From Epilithonimonas xixisoli (GTDB lineage Bacteria; Bacteroidota; Bacteroidia; Flavobacteriales; Weeksellaceae): a DNA stretch of 64,000 nt. The stretch spans positions 1,178,001 through 1,242,000 of the forward strand of contig NZ_SOEO01000001.1 of NCBI RefSeq assembly GCF_004365655.1, in the 5' to 3' direction. Below the pieces are notes generated by a model, which saw only the letters and a program-made list of their open reading frames with translations, did not search any database and was not told the DNA's origin. Within the stretch, counting starts at the first letter, position 1. The number at the start of each line of letters is the position of its first letter. A program made the translations under genes and the position numbers. Positions 27,221 to 34,033 of the stretch are shown piece by piece.

Positions 27221-27228
27221 CAAAAGTA
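27221..27228 (-). promoter_or_regulatory. -7 box of polA, 5 bases from the ATG
   Basis: Minus-strand TACTTTTG matches TAnnTTTG. Transcription from it would start at or within the polA ATG (27215). No -33 TTG is seen at the usual distance. Confidence 0.4.
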
Positions 27229-27307
27229 ATAAAAATGTGATGATTAATGATTGAAAGACTTGAAAATAGAACTATTGAATTCTGTTAAAAAAATCTTAAA
27301 ATTTGTA

Positions 27308-27337
27308 TTGAAATATTGAAATTTGATTGTAATTTTG
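27308..27337 (+). promoter_or_regulatory. Promoter of the 27.3 kb lipoprotein gene
   Basis: -33 TTG (27308-27310) and -7 TAATTTTG (27330-27337) are separated by 19 bases. The position fixes the gene start at the ATG at 27347 rather than an earlier in-frame codon. Confidence 0.55.
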
Positions 27338-27346
27338 CAAAAGCAA

Positions 27347-27901
27347 ATGAAAACACATCTATCTTCTTTTTTTCTAACTTTCTATGTATCAATTCTCCTG
27401 ATTTCCTGCGCAAATTACGGAGACGCCCTACTTTATAAAAACAAAGACATTAAAGTTTCGAAAATAAAAACCGTTCTCTATTTCAATCCAGAAGTATTTC
27501 CCGACATTTCTGAAATCAAGGAACCAACTTACAACGCTTTTTACAGCGCAACATCTGACAAAATGAGATCGCTTGGAAATGTAAAATATCTTCAGGTAAA
27601 TTCGCCAATGTCTTTTGATGATGTGGACACGAAAACCATCAAGGAAATCTGTGAAAACAACAATGCGGATGTCGCAGTGGTTCCAAAAGTGAAATATTTT
27701 AAAGTTGGTTTTGGAAAGTACGTCTTTTCTAATCAAGTGATTGTGAGTATGAAACTGTACGATTCCAAAGGACATTTTATAATGGAAACTTCTTATGATA
27801 CGTACAAAGGCAATGGCAGATTGTTGGGAACAGCTTCCAATTCTGTGATCATCGGAACCAAAGGTGCAATCCGAAAAATGAATAAGGAGTTGAGAAATTA
27901 A
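27347..27901 (+). CDS. Lipoprotein of unknown function
   Basis: This 184-residue protein has the signal MKTHLSSFFLTFYVSILLISC (lipobox LISC). The mature part alternates beta strands and helices: KIKTVLYFNPEVFPDISEI, then ICENNNADVAVVPKVKYFKVGFGKYVF, then VSMKLYDSKGHFIMETSYDTYKGNGRLLG. The layout resembles small outer-membrane-associated lipoproteins that carry a DUF4136- or TolB-N-like fold. I cannot name it. It sits between divergent polA and mgtE and has its own promoter. Confidence 0.7.
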   Translation: MKTHLSSFFLTFYVSILLISCANYGDALLYKNKDIKVSKIKTVLYFNPEVFPDISEIKEPTYNAFYSATSDKMRSLGNVKYLQVNSPMSFDDVDTKTIKEICENNNADVAVVPKVKYFKVGFGKYVFSNQVIVSMKLYDSKGHFIMETSYDTYKGNGRLLGTASNSVIIGTKGAIRKMNKELRN

Positions 27902-27975
27902 GTTTTTTCGATCAAAAAATCATTTTATTTCACATTATATTAATCTATTTCTAAAGGATTTCTTTCAGATTTTAA

Positions 27976-27983
27976 TACTTTTG
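27976..27983 (+). promoter_or_regulatory. -7 box upstream of mgtE
   Basis: TACTTTTG matches TAnnTTTG. It ends 3 bases before the ATG at 27986, which would then lie at the transcript's 5' end, so the real start should be downstream. Confidence 0.45.
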
Positions 27984-28051
27984 CAATGCAAAAATCTTGA
28001 AAGATCGAGAATCCAGAAATCATATTAAATCCAGCCGACGTTGCAGAATCA

Positions 28052-29323
28052 TTGAGCAAATTGCCAGTGAAGGAACGCTTGTTGCAATTTCTGAAATTAC
28101 CGAAATCTGAAAAAGCCGATGTTTTCTCACACTTAGATCCTGATTTCCAGGAAGAAACAATCCGAAGCATTGCAAGCCACGAAGTTTCTGACATCTTGAA
28201 CGAAATGTCACCCGATGACAGAACGCAACTTTTCGAGGATTTTCCAGATGAATTGATTAAATCTTCCATCAACCTTTTGAATCCACAAGAACGACGAGTT
28301 GCTTTGAAACTTTTGGGTTACGAAGCCGATTCGATTGCGCGTTTGATGACGCCATATTACGTTCAGATTCGAAAAGAATGGACTGTGAAAAGATGTTTCC
28401 AACAAATCAAAAAAGTAGGAAAAAAAGTGGAAACGCTCAACTTTCTTTATGTTGTTGATGAAAGAAATCGTTTGATTGATGACATCACCATTGGTTCTCT
28501 CCTATTGGCAGACGAAGATCAATTGATTTCTGAATTGACGGATGATCATTTTGTAGCAATTACCACAACGACTTCCAAAGAAGACGCAGTTCCTTACTTT
28601 GAAAAATATGACCGAAGTGCTTTGCCGATCATCACAGAAAATGGTGTTTTGGTAGGAATCGTAACGATTGATGATATCTTAGATCAAATTGAATCTCAAA
28701 ATACAGAAGACATCCAAAAGTTTGGAGGTTTGGACGCGTTGGATATGCCTTACACGCAGACTTCGATTTTTGAAATGGTGAAAAAACGTGGGTTTTGGTT
28801 GATCGTCCTTTTCTTTTCGGAGATGTTGACAGCTTCTGCAATGGGACATTTCGAAGATGAAATTCAGAAAGCTGTTGTATTAGCCTTATTTGTTCCATTA
28901 ATTATCTCAAGTGGTGGAAATACAGGTTCGCAAGCGGCGACTTTGATCATCCGTGCGATGGCGCTTCAGGAAATTGGTTTGAAAGATTGGTGGTACGTAA
29001 TGAAAAAGGAAATCATCACCGGTGTTCTATTGGGTAGTGTTCTCGGAATGATCGGGTTTATGCGAATCGCTTTTTGGCAACAAATCGGATTTTTCAATTA
29101 TGGTGAACATTGGATGTTTATCGGACTGAGTATTGGCGTTTCTCTAATGCTGATCGTACTTTGGGGAACTATTTCTGGCTCGATGGTTCCATTTATGTTG
29201 AAAAAAATGAAGTTGGATCCTGCCACTTCTTCTGCTCCTTTTGTGGCGACTTTGGTTGATGTGACTGGATTGATTATTTATTTTTCTATTGCCGGAATGT
29301 TTTTGACTGGCAAACTTCTCTAA
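28052..29323 (+). CDS. mgtE: Magnesium transporter MgtE
   Basis: This 423-residue channel takes up Mg2+ (possibly Co2+). The N-terminal superhelical Mg-sensing domain has [15 protein letters not shown] and [17 protein letters not shown]. Two CBS domains follow ([44 protein letters not shown]), then five membrane segments with the pore signature [22 protein letters not shown]. The start is unresolved. TTG at 28052 is the first usual start codon in the open frame, but the family-like sequence NPADVAESL begins 7 codons earlier. The only upstream ATG in that frame (27986) is followed by a TGA at codon 5. It is transcribed alone. Confidence 0.93.
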   Translation: MSKLPVKERLLQFLKLPKSEKADVFSHLDPDFQEETIRSIASHEVSDILNEMSPDDRTQLFEDFPDELIKSSINLLNPQERRVALKLLGYEADSIARLMTPYYVQIRKEWTVKRCFQQIKKVGKKVETLNFLYVVDERNRLIDDITIGSLLLADEDQLISELTDDHFVAITTTTSKEDAVPYFEKYDRSALPIITENGVLVGIVTIDDILDQIESQNTEDIQKFGGLDALDMPYTQTSIFEMVKKRGFWLIVLFFSEMLTASAMGHFEDEIQKAVVLALFVPLIISSGGNTGSQAATLIIRAMALQEIGLKDWWYVMKKEIITGVLLGSVLGMIGFMRIAFWQQIGFFNYGEHWMFIGLSIGVSLMLIVLWGTISGSMVPFMLKKMKLDPATSSAPFVATLVDVTGLIIYFSIAGMFLTGKLL

Positions 29324-29497
29324 AAAAAATTTAACGCAAAGTCCGCAAAATTTTCTTGAATTTATTGAAAATATTTTGAGTTAGCAAAGGCGCTTTGCTC
29401 AGCTAAGATTTTGAATTTCTCGCAGATGAGGCAAATTTAACAGATTTTAATTGATTTAATATTCTCGAATTGATTGACATATTGTCGATGATGGCGA

Positions 29498-29620
29498 AGC
29501 GCGCCCCGACTTGAGTGGAGCTCTTTTTTGTGATTGCGATTTTGGGAAGATTTCAACTGATTAACAAATGTTCGTCGCAATCACAAAAAAAGCGGGAACG
29601 GAAGGCGGAAATAGGCGCCC
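29498..29620. repeat. Hairpin repeat element, copy 1
   Basis: Outer arms GCGCCCCGACTTGAGTGGA and GGCGGAAATAGGCGCCC enclose a perfect 16-bp inverted repeat: TTTTTTGTGATTGCGA at 29524-29539 and TCGCAATCACAAAAAA at 29575-29590. The layout of outer CCCCG/CGGGA-type arms, GTGGA/CGGAA blocks and a T-rich/A-rich inner stem is shared with the copy at 39301-39412. Confidence 0.6.
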
Positions 29621-29642
29621 AAATCATCAAAAATATCAAACA

Positions 29643-29672
29643 AAAATGCCACCTTAGAAAAGATGGCATTTG
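29643..29672 (-). terminator. Terminator of ppa
   Basis: AAATGCCAcCTT pairs with AAGaTGGCATTT across AGAA. On the minus strand it is followed by TTTTTG, 20 bases after the ppa stop. Confidence 0.8.
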
Positions 29673-29691
29673 ATATGTTTTGAAATTTTTT

Positions 29692-30312
29692 TTATTTCAG
29701 TTTGTCAACAAAATTGTCTGTGTAATCTTTTTGCGATGCTACGATTACTTTTTTCGCCTGGTCTGCGCCGTAGATCAAATCGATTTTTACTTTTGCAGGC
29801 TCTGTTGGCAAGTTTTTGTAGCTCAAGAAATAGTGCAAAAGACGGTTAACTTCCGCTGATGGCAACTCAGAAATGTCTCTGATGTGGCCATAAACCTGAT
29901 CTTCTACCAAAACAGCAATAATTTTATCGTCTGCCTCACCTTTGTCGATCATTTGGAAACCACCGATTGGAATCGCCTCCAAAAGAATGTTACCAGATGT
30001 GATGTTGTGCGAGCTTAGAACGCAGATATCCAAAGGATCGTGATCGCCTTCTGTAACGTCTGTTGCGCCAGTTGCAACGGCAAGATTTTTCACTTCTTCC
30101 TCACAGTAAGTTCTTGGAACGAAGCCGTACATTGCTGGAATAATGTTGGAAAATTTCTGCGGACGATCTACTTTCAAATAGCCAGTTTCTTTGTCAACTT
30201 CATATTTTATAGTGTCTGTAGGAACGATTTCTACGAAAACATTTACAACTTCCGGAGCGTTTTCTCCAGCTGAAATCCCGTGCCACGGATGGGCTTTAAA
30301 ATTTGGAATCAT
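29692..30312 (-). CDS. ppa: Inorganic pyrophosphatase (family I)
   Basis: This 206-residue soluble enzyme hydrolyses pyrophosphate and pulls biosynthetic reactions forward. It shows HPWHGISAGENAPEVVNVFVEI, KYEVDKETGYLKVDRPQKFSN, the metal-binding EGDHDPLDICVL (the D-x-DPLD signature, with H at the variable place), GEADDKIIAV and a C-terminal LPTEPAKVKIDLIYGA. Size and sequence fit the longer Bacteroidota/eukaryote-like form. The DUF7935-like gene lies upstream in the same orientation, 15 bases away. Confidence 0.95.
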   Translation of the reverse strand: MIPNFKAHPWHGISAGENAPEVVNVFVEIVPTDTIKYEVDKETGYLKVDRPQKFSNIIPAMYGFVPRTYCEEEVKNLAVATGATDVTEGDHDPLDICVLSSHNITSGNILLEAIPIGGFQMIDKGEADDKIIAVLVEDQVYGHIRDISELPSAEVNRLLHYFLSYKNLPTEPAKVKIDLIYGADQAKKVIVASQKDYTDNFVDKLK

Positions 30313-30327
30313 TTATTATATTAGTGT

Positions 30328-30837
30328 TTATATTATTTTGTTTAGTTCTTTTCTCAGATTCTCGATGGTGTCGGAAATGTAGTCTTCCGAGTTGAGATAA
30401 CTCATCAGGAAAACGGTTTTGTAATCTTCCAATTTTGAGTTTTCATTGAGGTCTTCATATGTTTTTCGAAGACTGCTGATAATGTTGTTCTTGCTTGTAA
30501 TGATGTCTTGCCAAGATGATTTTGAAATGTACAATTGTTGAGATGCATTGTACTCAAATTCCTCGATGATGTTCTTTTCTGTGAGGAAAACAAACTCGTG
30601 TGGCTGGAGGTTTTTATCAAATTTCATCACGAGATTTGATGGTTTCAAACGTTCCAGAAACAGAGTCATTCTTTCCAAAGCCTGAAGTTTGATTTCGCTG
30701 TTGCTTTTGGTTGCCAAGAAATTAATTTCCTGTTTTTTGAGCCTGATAAAACTGTTCACGAACTGTTTCGCAAAAACCAAAAATGGCAATGCGATGATAA
30801 CGGCTACAGCGTAAGGGAAATAATCTGAATCAAACAT
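30328..30837 (-). CDS. Membrane-anchored protein of the DUF7935 type
   Basis: This 169-residue protein has one N-terminal transmembrane segment (YAVAVIIALPFLVFAKQFV) followed by a soluble helical domain: IRLKKQEINFLATKSNSEIKLQALERMTLFLERLKPSNLV, then EFEYNASQQLYISKSSWQDII. From memory this matches a small family restricted to Bacteroidota annotated DUF7935; its function is unknown. The domain should face the cytoplasm. It lies 15 bases upstream of ppa and 21 bases downstream of the FemAB/GNAT-like gene, in one transcript direction. Confidence 0.75.
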   Translation of the reverse strand: MFDSDYFPYAVAVIIALPFLVFAKQFVNSFIRLKKQEINFLATKSNSEIKLQALERMTLFLERLKPSNLVMKFDKNLQPHEFVFLTEKNIIEEFEYNASQQLYISKSSWQDIITSKNNIISSLRKTYEDLNENSKLEDYKTVFLMSYLNSEDYISDTIENLRKELNKII

Positions 30838-30858
30838 ATCTGAAATCGGACTGCAAAA

Positions 30859-31740
30859 TTAAGAAATTTTTAGCCAATTTTTAATCAAATCTTTTTTAGA
30901 ATTCTGAATCACGTGATATTCCTGCAAATCGGAGCCGAAACTTTTGAAAAAAACCTCGATTCCACGGATGCTTCCGCCCATAAAGTTGAAGGCTTTTGTC
31001 TCAATATTCAAATCTAAAATCCTGTCTATCAGGAACGATGCGCCGTTGTGGTTTTTTAGTTCTTCGTTATTCAAAAGCCCGAGAAGCGAGAAATAGTTTT
31101 CATTATCAATCAAAACTGCGACGTTTGTTAAATTTTCTTCATAATAACTTCCAAACATTTTCAGTTGCTTTTTCTGATTCAAAAACAAAAGATATTTGAT
31201 GAAAAAATCCATATCACTCTCCTTTTCCAAACCTTTGAAATTATTTTTGATGAATTCCAAAATATCTTTCTCTGCAAATACTTCTCTGAACTCCAGATAT
31301 TGCGCGGTTTTCACCGTTGATTTTCTTCCTTTGAAATATTTTTTGCGTCTAAGAAAAGCGTATTCTTGAACTGGGAGAAAGAAATTTTTCTTTGTAATGA
31401 GTTCGCTTTCAAAGTCATTTTGGAAATTAAAACTATAATTGATAACGTTATAATTGGACCTTAAAAACTTAAGGAATTTTTCATTGATTATTTTATCAGA
31501 CTTCCCAAAAATTCCCAATTGCTGACAGAACAAAGGCATCAAAACCAATTTGAAAAAAGTCTTTTTCACAAACGGAATCGGCATCACAGCTTCGTAATCA
31601 CCATAAACCAAAAGCTCCCAATTTTTGCTCAAGAAATCCAGCGTTTCTTTTTCACAATAGAAATTTTTTTGAACAGAATTTTCTATGCAATTGTTATATT
31701 TTTTGAAATCAATATCTTGATACTTAACTCTTTCTATCAT
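30859..31740 (-). CDS. GNAT/FemAB-like fold protein of unknown function
   Basis: This 293-residue cytoplasmic protein has features of the double-GNAT fold: YGDYEAVMPIPFVKKTFFKLVLMPLFCQQLGIFG in the first half, and LTNVAVLIDNENYFSLLGLLNNEELKNHNGASFLIDRILDLN followed by FNFMGGSIRGIEVFFKSFGSD in the second. The last segment is like the acceptor/CoA region of FemAB and GNAT proteins. Its substrate is unknown. Its ATG overlaps the stop of radC (TAATG), so expression is coupled to radC. Confidence 0.6.
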   Translation of the reverse strand: MIERVKYQDIDFKKYNNCIENSVQKNFYCEKETLDFLSKNWELLVYGDYEAVMPIPFVKKTFFKLVLMPLFCQQLGIFGKSDKIINEKFLKFLRSNYNVINYSFNFQNDFESELITKKNFFLPVQEYAFLRRKKYFKGRKSTVKTAQYLEFREVFAEKDILEFIKNNFKGLEKESDMDFFIKYLLFLNQKKQLKMFGSYYEENLTNVAVLIDNENYFSLLGLLNNEELKNHNGASFLIDRILDLNIETKAFNFMGGSIRGIEVFFKSFGSDLQEYHVIQNSKKDLIKNWLKIS

Positions 31741-32417
31741 TACAAAATCCCTTCGTCTTTAAAACTATAATAATTATTCTGCGTCAGAATCAAGTGGTCC
31801 AGCAAATCGATGTCCAATAATTTTCCTGCGTCTTTGATTTTTTGAGTGATGTTGATATCTTCTTTGCTCGGTTTCAAACTGCCAGCCGGATGGTTGTGAG
31901 CAACAATGATTCTTGTTGAAAAGTGTTCCAAAGCCAATTTGAAAATCACTCTTACATCAGCCACAGAACTCGCAATTCCACCTCGGAAAAGGCAGGTTTT
32001 ATAGAGGATTTTATTTTGATGATTAAGGAAAACCGCCCAGAATTCTTCTGTTGATAAATCTGACAAATGCGGTTGTAAAACTTCGAAAACATCTTTACTG
32101 CTTGAGATTTGCTGTCTTTCCAAAACTTCCTGCTGAGATTTTCTGTTTCCGATTTCCAAAGCTGTAGCAATAGAAATCGCTTTCGCCTCGCCTACTCCTT
32201 TGAATTTCATTAAGTCTTTAATTGATAATTGACTTAATCTGTGCCAATTGTTTTCCACGGAATTTAAAATTCTTCTAGCCAATTCCACAGCAGATTCTTC
32301 CCGATTTCCGCTTCCCATAATGATTGCCAACAATTCCGAATCCGAAACTGCCGATTTTCCTTTCAACAGGAATTTTTCTCTTGGGCGGTCGTCTTCCGCA
32401 AGGGATTTTAGGTTCAA
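31740..32417 (-). CDS. radC: RadC family protein (JAB1/MPN domain)
   Basis: This 225-residue protein has a helix-hairpin-helix N-terminal part (LSIKDLMKFKGVGEAKAISIATALEIG) and a C-terminal JAMM metalloprotease-like domain with the zinc motif VAHNHPAGSLKPSKEDI (HxH...D) and the upstream glutamate in EEFWAVFLNHQNKIL. Despite the name, a repair role is doubtful, and the catalytic activity is not established. Stop and start overlap with the next gene. Confidence 0.93.
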   Translation of the reverse strand: MNLKSLAEDDRPREKFLLKGKSAVSDSELLAIIMGSGNREESAVELARRILNSVENNWHRLSQLSIKDLMKFKGVGEAKAISIATALEIGNRKSQQEVLERQQISSSKDVFEVLQPHLSDLSTEEFWAVFLNHQNKILYKTCLFRGGIASSVADVRVIFKLALEHFSTRIIVAHNHPAGSLKPSKEDINITQKIKDAGKLLDIDLLDHLILTQNNYYSFKDEGIL

Positions 32418-32443
32418 AGTTTTTTAAGTTCTTAGTTTGAAAA

Positions 32444-33043
32444 TTAATTGTAGGCGTAAATTATCAATTTTTTATCAGATTTGTCAATATGTTGTTCCAA
32501 AATCTTAAAGAAATTATCAGAAACCATCGGACATCCCCAACTCAAACAGATTTCATCTTTTTGTTCTGTATCCGGAACACAATCTAATCTATGGAGAACA
32601 ATCGCTCGTTTTCTTGCATTGCTATTGGTTTCATCCAATCCGTCCAATCTATAAGATAAACCAAATTGACCTTTGTATTTTTCCGAAATCGCATACTTTC
32701 CAAGTGATGAACAACGGGAATTATTTTGATTGCTGAATTTCAATTGCTCTTTTTGCTTTCCAGCTTCAGAACCAGAACCGTGAGCAACCAAAGCTTTTTG
32801 GATAACTTTCCCTGTTTTCAAATCGATGACGAAAAAGCGGAATTGTGAAGATGGAATCGAGAAATCAATTAAAAATGCTTTGTCCTGATTGTAATCCGAA
32901 TTTTTTATAAATGTCTTTAAATCTGATATTTTTTGAGAAAGATTATTTTCTGATTTTACAGAAGAAAATGATTGATTTTCCTGAGATTTGACTTCGCAGG
33001 AAATTAAAATAACTGAAAAAATAAAAAATAGAAATGGTTTCAA
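32444..33043 (-). CDS. Murein L,D-transpeptidase catalytic-domain lipoprotein
   Basis: This 199-residue protein has a lipoprotein signal (MKPFLFFIFSVILISC). The domain is the YkuD_2 type: FLIDFSIPSSQFRFFVIDLKTGKVI, VAHGSGSEAGK, then AIVLHRLDCVP and the active site LSWGCPMVSDNFF with the nucleophile cysteine and upstream histidine. It would cross-link or modify peptidoglycan in the periplasm. It is short because it lacks extra binding domains. It lies 26 bases before radC in the same direction. Confidence 0.88.
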   Translation of the reverse strand: MKPFLFFIFSVILISCEVKSQENQSFSSVKSENNLSQKISDLKTFIKNSDYNQDKAFLIDFSIPSSQFRFFVIDLKTGKVIQKALVAHGSGSEAGKQKEQLKFSNQNNSRCSSLGKYAISEKYKGQFGLSYRLDGLDETNSNARKRAIVLHRLDCVPDTEQKDEICLSWGCPMVSDNFFKILEQHIDKSDKKLIIYAYN

Positions 33044-33116
33044 AGAATATTAGTTTTCAATCAAACGAATAATCAATTAAAAATGATATAATTGATTAAT
33101 AAAATTCTTATGAGAT

Positions 33117-33785
33117 TTACAAAACAATCTGCCCATCCTTCATTACCAACTTTCTATCTGTACTTTCTGCCAAAACGGAATTATGCGTGACAATCACAAA
33201 AGTCTGTTGGTATTTGTCTCTTAAATCGAAAAATAATTGATGAAGTGCATCTGCATTTTTGGAATCGAGGTTTCCAGTTGGTTCATCAGCAAAAATGATT
33301 TTTGGAGAATTAATTAATGCTCTTGCAACTGCAACTCTTTGTGCTTCTCCTCCCGATAGTTCCGAAGGTTTATGATGCAATCGACTTGCGATATTTAAAT
33401 CTTCAAATAAAGAATGTGCCTTTTCAATCACTTCTTTTTCAGCAATTCCGCCGATTCTTGAAGGCAAGAGAACATTTTCCAACGCTGTAAATTCCGGTAG
33501 AAGCTGATGATTTTGGAAGACAAAACCAATATTTCTATTTCGGAATTTGGATAGTTCTTTATCTTTCATTTTCAGATAAGAATTCCCATCCAAAGTGATT
33601 TCTGTTCCATAATTATCTATATCAGAAGGCTTGTCCAAAGTTCCCAAAATCTGAAGCAATGTTGATTTTCCAGCTCCTGATTCACCAACGATAGAAACGA
33701 CTTCACTTGGTTTAATATGGATATCTACGCCTTTCAGAACTTCCAGAGTTCCATAGAATTTATGTATGTTTTTTGCTCGAATCAT
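33117..33785 (-). CDS. ABC transporter ATP-binding protein, LolD/MacB-like
   Basis: This 222-residue ATPase starts from the ATG at 33785; an upstream TTG would add eight unlikely residues. Motifs are Walker A GESGAGKSTLL, Q-loop GFVFQNHQLLPEFTALENV, signature LSGGEAQRVAVARAL and Walker B KIIFADEPTGNLDS. The NxxLPEFTALENVLLP segment is typical of LolD/MacB ATPases, which drive lipoprotein release or peptide export. No permease gene is adjacent, so the partner is elsewhere. The leader carries the same AGCTAAAAGC-type run as atpC. Confidence 0.92.
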   Translation of the reverse strand: MIRAKNIHKFYGTLEVLKGVDIHIKPSEVVSIVGESGAGKSTLLQILGTLDKPSDIDNYGTEITLDGNSYLKMKDKELSKFRNRNIGFVFQNHQLLPEFTALENVLLPSRIGGIAEKEVIEKAHSLFEDLNIASRLHHKPSELSGGEAQRVAVARALINSPKIIFADEPTGNLDSKNADALHQLFFDLRDKYQQTFVIVTHNSVLAESTDRKLVMKDGQIVL

Positions 33786-33849
33786 AGTTTTGTTTTTGGC
33801 TTCTGGCAAATTGCTTTTAGCTTTTTATAATATTAATGTAAAAAATATC

Positions 33850-33987
33850 AACCACAAAAGTCACAAAAGTTTTTTGTTTTCTAAGATTTTCAAAAGAAAA
33901 AGCTCAAAAAAGTTTTATGATGATGTAATTCTTTTTTGTTCTTTCTCAAGAATTAATTTCCCTAATTCTTTTGTGGCTTTTGTGGTT
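33850..33987. repeat. Long imperfect inverted repeat with 20-bp arms
   Basis: AACCACAAAAGTCACAAAAG (33850-33869) and CTTTTGTGGCTTTTGTGGTT (33968-33987) pair along 20 bp with one G-U. About 98 AT-rich bases lie between. The element fills the gap between the UvrD-like gene and the LolD-like gene. Confidence 0.6.
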
Positions 33988-34033
33988 AAAAAAATTATTT
34001 TCTTGAATCTTTTGCCTTTATTCTTGTTTCTTT

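Larger units (their letters stand above)
29324..29691. other. Gene-free stretch rich in dispersed repeats
   Basis: No ORF is credible here. From about 29333 there are decayed ACGCAAAG/GCAAAGGCG and CTCGCAGATG units of the kind seen repeatedly in Flavobacteriia intergenic DNA. At 29498-29620 there is a hairpin element related to one at 39301-39412. At 29643-29672 lies the ppa terminator. Confidence 0.6.
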
